A stretch of DNA of 64,000 nt from a virus, in IMG/VR virus record IMGVR_UViG_3300038361_000164, positions 1 to 64,000 of that record. The stretch is one strand, 5' to 3'. Below the pieces are notes generated by a model that was not told the DNA's origin, searched no databases, and was given only the letters and a program-made list of their open reading frames with translations. This document shows positions 34,329 through 42,101 of the stretch, in pieces (the first letter of the stretch is position 1; every line of letters begins with the position of its first letter). A program made the translations under genes and the position numbers.

Positions 34329-37084
34329 TATGTTAGTAATTCTGGTTTTAAGGTAAAGCACCTCACACTCTTCCCATTCATAGTGCGTACTTTATTTGCG
34401 TCGTAAATTAGCTTAGCTTCAAACATCTCAGCTAATATAGCTTTAGGTGTATGTGCTAAAGGTTCTTCAGATTGTCGTAAAAACTTATTAACTTCGTTAA
34501 ACAGTAATCCACTAACAAAATGTGGAGTATTAAAATCTTTTGATTCATTTTTAGTCCAAAAACCTACCACAGGCGTACGGTTATCTTTTTCAACATCGTT
34601 CTGTGCATTGGTTTGTAATCTAATTCGATCACTTGCCATTAGTTCTCTAATTACGCTAAGTAGACGTTCGGAAGATAGCTCGCTTGCAGCTTCTTCTACA
34701 ATGCTTACTATTTTTTCTTTAAATAGTTCTTTAAATTTGTCTTGGTTGACTTTAGCTTCTCTAGTAGACCATAATTCATCACTAATAAATTTATAACTAG
34801 TGTATAATAGGGCTACGTTTCTGGCTACTCGTATGTCATTAGGTTGTCCTTCAATAAGTTTGTAAAACTCATCAAGTGCATCATAATATATTTTTTCAAT
34901 TCTAGCGACAGGAGTGTTAAAAATTCTGTGTATGAATCTTGCAGTTACTCCTGAATATAGCTTCTTAAACTTTTGAACTTTTTGCCCTCTCGCTATCTCT
35001 CGTTTAGGAGAGTTGTAGTTTAAAGATACTAAGCGCGCTAAGTTAGAAGCCTCTCCGTACGGAGTATCCTCTCCTGTCACAGATAACCAGCCTCGAATTA
35101 TGTAAGTAGTACCCACATTTTGATTTCGATTCATTCTAGATCGAGCAGTGTTATCTGCAAAGTTCTGCAACATAGTTAATGCGGAAGTGTACGCACTTGG
35201 TGAAGTGAATACGCTCTTTTTAAAATCATCGACTAAGTACATAGCATCTTTATAGTAATAACCTATTTTTCCTAAACTGTTTGGAGTTGAGGACCATGTA
35301 GGTACGTTTTTAAAGATTCCATAAAAGTGTTGAAATGCTCCCATTAAATAAGATTTACCTCTACCGGTTTCTCCTCTTACAAATAAAAGGAATCTGGAGA
35401 AATCTCCAGCTTCTTTTAAGAAAGGAAAAACAATAGGCATAAATGTATAAGCTAACGCACCATGCGCTATTTCGAAATCAGCGAGATTTAATAAGTCATC
35501 TCTCATGTGTTTTTTTACAGTGGAAAATTGCGTATCTGTTAAGATTTGTAAATCTAAAGATTCAGCAAACTGCTCCCCATCAAGGCTCACAATTACATCA
35601 TTATTTGGTTTAACACCTTCAGCTGTAACTATAACAGATGGCGTTCTATACGCAGTAGGATATTGTTTACTATCGATGTCTGTGTCAAACCCAAACGATT
35701 TTAAAATGGTTATCGCTTTGGTATTTGAATACTTTTGAATTCCACATTGAATTGCTGCAATATCTAAAGCCAGCAAACTGTCTGGCGGTATTGTTTTCAA
35801 TACAGCTGCTTTAAATCTTTCTGTCGATGCATAATCTTCAGCCGCAATTTCAAAGGGTTCTATTTTATTTTGCTGTGTTTTAATCTCTCCGTAAAAGGTA
35901 ACCGTAGTGTCCATTCCATCAACAATAGTTCTAACTTCATCTAAGTCGATTGTGAAGTTTGATAGTTGTTTAATAGCAGGAGGCTCTCCTACTACTCTTG
36001 ATGGTATTCTTTCAAAGTAAGCATTATTAGCTTTAAAAATAAAGTCTAATTTATTAATAACCGCACCTTCAACATCGGTTTGTGTTTTAGTCTCGGAAAC
36101 AGCCCACTTATAAAAAGCTATTGGGCTTTTGGCAGCTCCTATAGCACTGCAACGACCTGGACATATATTTCCATACTTCGCATCTTGCAAAGATTCACAA
36201 AGAATTGGCAAATATCCAGTTTCTTGCGCCTCACCCCTTATTTTGTTTTTCATAATGGTAAGGTGTCTTCTAGTTTTCTTATCATCATAATTTTCTAATT
36301 TACTAAAAAATTCCTGAATCAAATACTCTTCTGCCTCGTCACCTGCGTTTAAAAACAGATAGGCTACAACTTCTCTAAAGAAATTTGGAGCTTCTCTATT
36401 CTTTAAACAAAGATCCCAGGTATTTTTTATTGCGGAACATCTATTTAAAATATTTAAATAAGGACGTTCCTTCTTAACGAAGAAATTAGCATTAGCATAC
36501 TTTATAGTATCTAAAGTTATTTCATCTAAGAATTTACTATACTTTTTAGATTTATGGTGGAACCCGTTTGGCCCCTTTACAAGATTTCCGAAGTCATCTT
36601 CTGATACTGCACTTTGTTTTGGAAAAAGCTCCCAATCAATATCTTCATCAACTTTTTCCATTGAATTAAATAATTGATTCATACCTGTTTTAACAATATC
36701 TGCTTTTACAGGTATATCGAAGAATACCCAAATATGGTAACCTTTATTTCCAGAATGCTCAATATAGCTTGGTATGTTTTTTTCTGTAAACAATCTTTTA
36801 ACTCGTTCAGCCTGTTCAAAAAGTCTTGATTCCCAGTCTTCTACGTTAAAATCTTTTTTAGACCATATTCGTTTATTTACATCTATATCAACTACTGCCC
36901 ATTTTATTGTATTTTCAATTGGCAGCAATTGATATAAACCAATTGTTTGTTGTCCCTTTAAGTGCGCCTGTATTACCTCGTCGTCTATTGGTTCTAGCAT
37001 CTTATGATACGCACCGCTTGGAGCTTGAATAGTATATACGTCGCTTCTATGGACAAATAGTTTTTTTACTGTTTGTACATCCAT
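34328..37084 (-). CDS. AEP primase fused to a P-loop helicase/ATPase
   Basis: 918 residues. The N-terminal AEP primase fold has WAVVDIDVN (D66, D68) and HSGNKGYHIWVFF, the nucleotide-binding strand seen in TOTE-type primases, with ELFPKQ. A Cys-rich segment (CPGRC, NICPG) may bind zinc. The C-terminal half has Walker A RGETGRGKSYLMG and Walker B AMYLVDDFKKS. This gives primer synthesis and DNA unwinding in one protein, the core of the replisome beside the family A polymerase. Leader CCAAATAAAACT. No TGA codons. Confidence 0.82.
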   Translation of the reverse strand: MDVQTVKKLFVHRSDVYTIQAPSGAYHKMLEPIDDEVIQAHLKGQQTIGLYQLLPIENTIKWAVVDIDVNKRIWSKKDFNVEDWESRLFEQAERVKRLFTEKNIPSYIEHSGNKGYHIWVFFDIPVKADIVKTGMNQLFNSMEKVDEDIDWELFPKQSAVSEDDFGNLVKGPNGFHHKSKKYSKFLDEITLDTIKYANANFFVKKERPYLNILNRCSAIKNTWDLCLKNREAPNFFREVVAYLFLNAGDEAEEYLIQEFFSKLENYDDKKTRRHLTIMKNKIRGEAQETGYLPILCESLQDAKYGNICPGRCSAIGAAKSPIAFYKWAVSETKTQTDVEGAVINKLDFIFKANNAYFERIPSRVVGEPPAIKQLSNFTIDLDEVRTIVDGMDTTVTFYGEIKTQQNKIEPFEIAAEDYASTERFKAAVLKTIPPDSLLALDIAAIQCGIQKYSNTKAITILKSFGFDTDIDSKQYPTAYRTPSVIVTAEGVKPNNDVIVSLDGEQFAESLDLQILTDTQFSTVKKHMRDDLLNLADFEIAHGALAYTFMPIVFPFLKEAGDFSRFLLFVRGETGRGKSYLMGAFQHFYGIFKNVPTWSSTPNSLGKIGYYYKDAMYLVDDFKKSVFTSPSAYTSALTMLQNFADNTARSRMNRNQNVGTTYIIRGWLSVTGEDTPYGEASNLARLVSLNYNSPKREIARGQKVQKFKKLYSGVTARFIHRIFNTPVARIEKIYYDALDEFYKLIEGQPNDIRVARNVALLYTSYKFISDELWSTREAKVNQDKFKELFKEKIVSIVEEAASELSSERLLSVIRELMASDRIRLQTNAQNDVEKDNRTPVVGFWTKNESKDFNTPHFVSGLLFNEVNKFLRQSEEPLAHTPKAILAEMFEAKLIYDANKVRTMNGKSVRCFTLKPELLT

Positions 37085-37092
37085 GTGTAGTT

Positions 37093-38580
37093 TTATTTGG
37101 ATAAATATTTTTTATTACATAAAAAGTTGCAAAAAATTCCACAACTTAAATTGTTTTGGTTATTTAAATCAGCAGAGTCTGTCATAACGGCAGACCACGT
37201 GTCGAAAAGATGGCTTTTACCGAGAGGGCACTCAATTTTAGCAACCTTATGTAGAGCTCTTTTGAGATTAGAAACTCTGTTTTCCAATCGCCCTATTTGC
37301 ACCTTTAATTTTAAGAAATTTTTGGCAGAAGTCAAGGTCTCAGATGATAAATCTCCATATTTTTTTGCCAAAATTTGTGTGATATTATAATCATTTAGTT
37401 CTAGTTTAAAGTTATCTGGAGCATAATTAGAGAGTTGTTTGTTTACACGATCTCTTAAAAGGTGAACTCTTTTCATGGAAATATTTTTTCTACCGCTACC
37501 CTTTCGATCTGCAATGCGCAAATCTAATAAGTTGTGTACATTTTTACTGCCAATTTTGGCAATAAACTTTTTCACAGAAGCGGTTGAGGAAATCTTTCTT
37601 GAATCAAATAAATGATTTTTCACTAACGATATTACTGTGTTACTTATATCTTTTGAAAAGCCCCATCTGTATAGGATTCTTTCAGTTAACAATGCTCCTA
37701 CGTTTTCATGATTATAGAAATGCTGCCCAGTTTCAGTTACTACCGATGTGTGGGGTTTGCCTATGTCATGCAGAAGCCCTGCTAAGCGTATCAATACTGT
37801 GTTATTTTTTCCAATAGGAACACAGTCAAGTGTTAGCATAATGTGATCGTATAAGGTCATACCCTTACTTTTGTTGGACTGTTCTAAGGAACGTGTTTTT
37901 AAAAGTTCTGGAAATAACTCTTCCAATAGTTTAAAGTTCAGTAACATATCAAAACAACGACTCGGTTTAACACAACGTGTAAGTAGTTTTTTCAACTCTG
38001 TTGCAATTTGGCGAGTATGTGCGCTAACAATTTTTAAGCGATTATGGCTCAATATTTGAAGGGTGGCGGAATTTACTCTCCAGTCAGGTCCTAATATAGC
38101 TGCTAGAATGGGTGCGCGTATCAATCGTATTTTAGATTCCATTATGCGCTCATTTCCATCTCCAACAAATCTAATTATTTTGTTTTTCAAATCTTTTTGA
38201 CCGTCATGAAAATCTATTACAGCATCCTTTTGGACATCGTAATACATAGCATTAACAGTAAAATCTCTAGAATTCGAATCTTCCAATAATGAATCTGTAA
38301 AAGTTTGACTATAGTAGGTATTGTTTAGTGTGACCTTTTTCAAGGGATATAGATTAACTATATTTTTTCCTAAACGAATAGTTATAGAAGTGTTATAAGG
38401 ATTAATACTTATAATAATATTTTTCAGCTTTTTCTGCAATACTTCCATAGTAGCTGAAACTACAAAATCTAACCCATAAGGAGTCTTCTTTAGTAAAAGA
38501 TCCCTAACAGTTCCCCCGCAAGCATATACTTTCAGATCGTATGCTTCCAAGTTTTTCGCAATGTGTTTTAAAGTGTCCAT
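37093..38580 (-). CDS. CCA-adding/poly(A) polymerase-like nucleotidyltransferase with HD domain
   Basis: 495 residues. GGTVRDLLLKK (22-32) and SRDFTVNAMYYD are hallmarks of tRNA nucleotidyltransferases, followed by a C-terminal HD domain (GLLHDIGKPH, about 275-284). It could repair or mature tRNA 3' ends, useful if the phage depends on its own tRNAs. Odd point: the metal-binding DxD after GGxVRD reads GLD, so the first Asp is absent. That may change activity or reflect a different enzyme. Stop is 8 nt from the primase ATG. Confidence 0.8.
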   Translation of the reverse strand: MDTLKHIAKNLEAYDLKVYACGGTVRDLLLKKTPYGLDFVVSATMEVLQKKLKNIIISINPYNTSITIRLGKNIVNLYPLKKVTLNNTYYSQTFTDSLLEDSNSRDFTVNAMYYDVQKDAVIDFHDGQKDLKNKIIRFVGDGNERIMESKIRLIRAPILAAILGPDWRVNSATLQILSHNRLKIVSAHTRQIATELKKLLTRCVKPSRCFDMLLNFKLLEELFPELLKTRSLEQSNKSKGMTLYDHIMLTLDCVPIGKNNTVLIRLAGLLHDIGKPHTSVVTETGQHFYNHENVGALLTERILYRWGFSKDISNTVISLVKNHLFDSRKISSTASVKKFIAKIGSKNVHNLLDLRIADRKGSGRKNISMKRVHLLRDRVNKQLSNYAPDNFKLELNDYNITQILAKKYGDLSSETLTSAKNFLKLKVQIGRLENRVSNLKRALHKVAKIECPLGKSHLFDTWSAVMTDSADLNNQNNLSCGIFCNFLCNKKYLSK

Positions 38581-38582
38581 AA

Positions 38583-38927
38583 TTATTCAAGTGGTAATTT
38601 GTCAATTCCAAAAGCTTTGCCCATCCAAGTTGCAACTAGTCCAAGACTAAAGTATGGGTTTCGTATTTTATGCTCATCACATTTCGTTGTGACATGCACT
38701 TTGGGCCAATGCTCTTCAGCGTATTCCGCCATTACTTTATTGTGTACTCCTTTGGGACCTTTAGAACCATTTCGTCTACAATATCCTCTACGCTCTTTCT
38801 GTCTAGCGTAAAAAAAATGTTTACAGTTTCCGCAACATTCCATTATCTGTAGTCCGGGAAATTGCTCTGTAATTACTCCCGGACTATTTTCGACCTCATC
38901 GAAGTCGTAGTTTATTTTATCGGCCAT
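38583..38927 (-). CDS. Cys/His-rich putative zinc-binding protein
   Basis: 114 residues. CCGNCKHFFYARQKERRGYCR (about 31-51) and a later C-D-E-H near residue 85 form a plausible zinc site; HWPKVHVTTKC precedes it. No family recognised. It overlaps neither neighbour by more than a few bases and is part of the same operon as the CCA-like gene. A nucleic-acid binding role is possible. Confidence 0.6.
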   Translation of the reverse strand: MADKINYDFDEVENSPGVITEQFPGLQIMECCGNCKHFFYARQKERRGYCRRNGSKGPKGVHNKVMAEYAEEHWPKVHVTTKCDEHKIRNPYFSLGLVATWMGKAFGIDKLPLE

Positions 38928-39190
38928 TATCTAGCTCTTGGTCTTGGCACAAAAGCTTTGTCAACCCAAATGTCTCCGTACTCTCTGGCATCCTGCCATT
39001 CTTCAGGTGTATTAGGTTGTGCAATCATTACTCCAGAGCATGACATGAACAAAGTAATGGGTTTCATTCCTTTGAGAGTTTGCTTTCTAACCTGTAGTTG
39101 CGCTGGTGTTAGATTCTTCTCTAACTTTTCTTGTTTTTGAATTTCCTCAAAATCGGGTTTTCCAAGTCTAAAGGAATCTTTTCTAATCAT
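38927..39190 (-). CDS. Small basic protein of unknown function (87 aa)
   Basis: Starts MIRKDSFRLGKPDFEEIQKQ and has a central PITLFMSCSGVMIAQPNTPEEWQDA. Its stop overlaps the next ATG (TAATG). No motif identified. Its place in the operon is between the zinc-like protein and peptide deformylase. Confidence 0.5.
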   Translation of the reverse strand: MIRKDSFRLGKPDFEEIQKQEKLEKNLTPAQLQVRKQTLKGMKPITLFMSCSGVMIAQPNTPEEWQDAREYGDIWVDKAFVPRPRAR

Positions 39191-39212
39191 AGGGAATTAC
39201 CTACCTTTTCTT

Positions 39213-39794
39213 TTATTTTAGTTTGTTCTTGCAGATAAGTATACCATTTAAGTGATCCATCTCATGTTGCACTATAAACGGAGCTATACTTGCGGCTGCG
39301 TAAAATTTAATTGTTTTAGGTTCTTTAGAATCAAGTTCGTAGTAAGTTAAAACTACGTTCGATCTTCTAATTACTTTGTATGTTTGACCAGGAAGACTTA
39401 AACAGCCTTCCATTCTCTTCACCTTTTTACCAGATAATATAATTGTTGCATTTATTATTATTTTCCAACCCCAATGTATTTGCTTATCTGAAAATGTTGG
39501 CCATCGCATTAAGAAAATTGATGGACATGATTCTTCTGGCTTATCCCAAATTTGAGGAGCTGCAAGACCAATTGCGTTAATATTGCCTTTGTCATCTTTT
39601 AGAGAAGTTGCCGTGTCTATGAGATTTTCACATAATTCGATTATGTCGTCTGGCCAAGCATATTTTTGCTTGTCGTCATCAGCAGTTGTTAATGCTCCGG
39701 TCAACAATCCCGCAGGTACGCAAGGACTTGTTTTTTCGATTAACATTACTGCCTCTGGATTATCGTCTGTGAACGTGTTTATTTTTTTATTCAT
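39213..39794 (-). CDS. def: Peptide deformylase
   Basis: 193 residues with all three active-site motifs: GLAAPQ (76-81), EGCLSLP (129-135, Cys ligand) and HEMDH (177-181). It removes formyl groups from new proteins. Phage-borne deformylases are known and may speed early phage protein maturation. It is somewhat long at the N-terminus (about 40 extra residues). The ATG overlaps the helicase gene stop. Confidence 0.93.
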   Translation of the reverse strand: MNKKINTFTDDNPEAVMLIEKTSPCVPAGLLTGALTTADDDKQKYAWPDDIIELCENLIDTATSLKDDKGNINAIGLAAPQIWDKPEESCPSIFLMRWPTFSDKQIHWGWKIIINATIILSGKKVKRMEGCLSLPGQTYKVIRRSNVVLTYYELDSKEPKTIKFYAAASIAPFIVQHEMDHLNGILICKNKLK

Positions 39795-41176
39795 TAATCT
39801 TCCTTTACGATGTTTTTAAAAATTCTTTTTCTTCTATAATATTGGGTATGTAATAACTCTACTTTGGGATCATAAAAATCAACCAGTTTAGAGAAAGTTT
39901 TACCCTCTGCTGGGCGCATTATGCGGCCGGATGTTTGCGTTAGTTTTACTTTAGACACTATGGGTGCACATAACATTCCTATTTCTAGGTGTGGTACATC
40001 TATGCCTTTACTGAAAAGCCCATATGTGGATATCATAATTTTAACCTTTTTGTTTAAAATTTGTTCCATGGCCGCTTTTCTTTGTTTTTTTGGCATTTTC
40101 GAAAGCATAAAAACTGCACGTTCTGGTCCTAATTGTTCATAAAAATAATGTACCTGACTACGTCTAGCACAAAGCATTACTACAAAATTATCTGCGTAGT
40201 CTTCATTTAAGGTCTTTAATATTAGCGTGTTACGATCTTCATCGATAGCCATATCGCTTAATAAATCTTGGTACTCTTGAGTCGTCATCAAAGGATACCA
40301 GTAAGACGTTTTAATATATTCAATGCTAGGTTTTATTAAATGCTCTTTTAATGCTTCGGGAGGCACTTTATGTATATGAGGGCCTGTAGACCAGAAAATA
40401 GCTTTAGTAAGCCCATCCTCTCTTTCGGGCGTAGCGCTAAATCCAAATTTATATTTAGCCGCTAAATGTGTCATAGTTTTATAATAAGTGTTTGCAGGGC
40501 AGATGTGAACCTCGTCTGCTATAATCATTCCAAATGTTTTGCTTAATAAGCTAAACAACTCGTCATTCATTTTAGCCATACTTTGGTGTAAAGCAATTGT
40601 AACTGGCTTTAAATTGAGAACACCGTCCCCAATTAATCCTATTTGCTCTTCTTTTATGTTAGTAAATTTGAGAAAAGCCTTTTTTGTTTGAGTTGCCAAT
40701 TCGATGGTATCTACTAAAATTAGAGTAGCTTCTTTCTTTTTAAGAGTTAGAGCTACAAAGGTTATGGTTTTACCAGAGCCAGTCATTGCTTCAATTACTC
40801 CGACAGTTTTTGGTTCACAGGCGTTTACTATATTTTGTTGATAGTCTCGTAAAGTTCCTGTAAACTTTAAAGTTGAAAAATAGGAGGTTTGCATATTGCT
40901 AACACGTTTATCTATTATATCTTCTTTTCTAATAAATACCTTATGAGCTTTTGCAAGTTCTAAAACCGTAGGCAGCGCTCCAATAGGTATTTCAATTCCA
41001 GTTTCCGTTGTTTTCTTATAATAAGTTAAGACAGGCGCAATGTTCCAAAGACTTAGCCCTAGATTTTCTTTCATTTTCAATAAAGGGTTAGAAATGGTCA
41101 ACTCTGTCTTAACCGCTTCCTCAAGTTCTGGCGATAAGCCAGTTAAAAAAGCTGTATTTGATAAATAAATAATCAT
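39794..41176 (-). CDS. SF2 helicase (UvsW/DEAD-type)
   Basis: 460 residues. TGSGKT (motif I, about 132), IADEVH (II), GFSATP (III), and QTSGRIMRP (VI). An N-terminal extension of about 100 residues has no obvious domain. It probably acts in replication-fork repair or recombination, like UvsW. It is the first gene of the leftward operon from the divergent region. Leader ATAACCAGACTTAAT. Confidence 0.9.
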   Translation of the reverse strand: MIIYLSNTAFLTGLSPELEEAVKTELTISNPLLKMKENLGLSLWNIAPVLTYYKKTTETGIEIPIGALPTVLELAKAHKVFIRKEDIIDKRVSNMQTSYFSTLKFTGTLRDYQQNIVNACEPKTVGVIEAMTGSGKTITFVALTLKKKEATLILVDTIELATQTKKAFLKFTNIKEEQIGLIGDGVLNLKPVTIALHQSMAKMNDELFSLLSKTFGMIIADEVHICPANTYYKTMTHLAAKYKFGFSATPEREDGLTKAIFWSTGPHIHKVPPEALKEHLIKPSIEYIKTSYWYPLMTTQEYQDLLSDMAIDEDRNTLILKTLNEDYADNFVVMLCARRSQVHYFYEQLGPERAVFMLSKMPKKQRKAAMEQILNKKVKIMISTYGLFSKGIDVPHLEIGMLCAPIVSKVKLTQTSGRIMRPAEGKTFSKLVDFYDPKVELLHTQYYRRKRIFKNIVKED

Positions 41177-41196
41177 ATTAAGTCTGGTTATTCTAA

Positions 41197-41216
41197 TGTT
41201 CTTATACCAAAATATA
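41197..41216 (-). promoter_or_regulatory. Candidate extended -10 promoter for the leftward operon
   Basis: The minus strand reads TTTGGTATAAGAACA about 25 nt upstream of the SF2 helicase ATG. TG-G-TATAAG is an extended -10. The identical 15-mer lies at 15801-15815. Confidence 0.45.
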
Positions 41217-41228
41217 TAAATATTGCTA

Positions 41229-41257
41229 TTGAACTTGTCTCCGAAAAAAGCTATATT
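41229..41257 (+). promoter_or_regulatory. Sigma70-like promoter for the rightward tail operon
   Basis: TTGAAC (41229-41234), 17-nt spacer, TATATT (41252-41257). The predicted start is near 41264, giving a leader of about 32 nt that contains TTAACCAAGG just before the tail-chaperone ATG. It is the only good -35/-10 pair in the divergent gap and would run the whole 41-64 kb operon. Confidence 0.65.
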
Positions 41258-41295
41258 ATAACATAACTATTTTATTAATTAACCAAGGAATTTTA

Positions 41296-41742
41296 ATGGA
41301 AAAACGAATAGAAGAAATCTTAGAAGAAGTATTCAACACAGGAGTGGCTACAAAAACCTTTGATTTAATACCGGATAAGCTATCCGTCACTGTAGTTACG
41401 ATTAACTCAGAGGATCAGCTTGCTCTTGAAAAGGCGATACCCGAAGAAACGGGCGGTCAATGGTATATGATTCATAAATACAGCCGTAACATGTTGAAAT
41501 ACACTGTTAAAAAGTACGGGACAAAAACATTTGGAACTGCTGACGCGGCTGAAGACTTTCTTAAAACCCTTTCTGGAAGTATATTAGACAGGCTTATAAA
41601 AGAACAAAGTGCTTTAGAAAAAGAATTACGAACAGCTCTAGGTTTGGAGAATGTAGAAGAACATTTTTTCGTAAAGGACGAACTCGAAACAGGCTCAGAG
41701 CAATCGTCCAAGGAGTCCAACTCGGCGAACCCGGAAGCCTAA
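41296..41742 (+). CDS. Tail assembly chaperone, short (unshifted) product
   Basis: 148 residues, ATG with AACCAAGG about 8 nt upstream. It is placed directly before the tape measure gene, as for gpG-type chaperones. The C-terminal 25 residues after the slip site are Ser/Glu-rich and probably unstructured. A -1 shift yields a longer product (separate entry). Ends TAA. It helps build the tail by binding the tape measure. Confidence 0.8.
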   Translation: MEKRIEEILEEVFNTGVATKTFDLIPDKLSVTVVTINSEDQLALEKAIPEETGGQWYMIHKYSRNMLKYTVKKYGTKTFGTADAAEDFLKTLSGSILDRLIKEQSALEKELRTALGLENVEEHFFVKDELETGSEQSSKESNSANPEA

Positions 41743-42101
41743 GAGAAGCAGTTTTATTAAGATATTCTGAAGAAGAAAATAATGCCAGATATTTAGAAAC
41801 GTTAATAAATCTTTTTGGGATCATGTCCCAGAGAGGGGAAGAACCTGATACTGAATATTTAGAAAAGTTATTAGAACAGTATCAAACAATAATGTTAGGA
41901 AAATCTGAATCCAAAACAGATAAAATAGAATCTAAAAAGGAATCTGCTGATGCAAATCTTTTAACTGATTTTAAAGGTTTTCAAGAGAATATTAAAGGTA
42001 AGACCTTTTCCTTTAAAAAACTAAAAGATACTGTAGGGAAAAAAGAATTTGATTCCACAGATATTCGAAAACTATCAGAAAAGTATTTAGGAGATAAATA
42101 A
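41296..42101 (+). CDS. Tail assembly chaperone, -1 frameshift fusion product
   Basis: Join at the T TTT TTC site: 125 codons in the first frame, then from 41670 in the -1 frame to TAA 42101, 268 residues in all. The -1 frame is open without a stop from before the slip site to 42101 and reads like a real protein (EPGSLREAVLLRYSEEENNARYLETLI), whereas an independent gene would have to start at ATG 41823 with no good ribosome site. This copies the gpG/gpGT arrangement of many tailed phages. The ratio of products would set chaperone stoichiometry. The next gene's ATG overlaps by one base. Confidence 0.75.
41664..41670 (+). other. Putative -1 frameshift slippery site T TTT TTC
   Basis: Frame-0 codons CAT TTT TTC contain the X-XXY-YYZ heptamer T-TTT-TTC. 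Slipping back one base leads into RKGRTRNRLRAIVQG and on into the downstream open frame. I did not fold the downstream region for a stimulatory structure. Confidence 0.6.

Noticed and set aside
41823-42101. Independent 92-aa gene
   Set aside because: Its frame is open well upstream and continuous with a frameshift product; no good ribosome site before ATG 41823.
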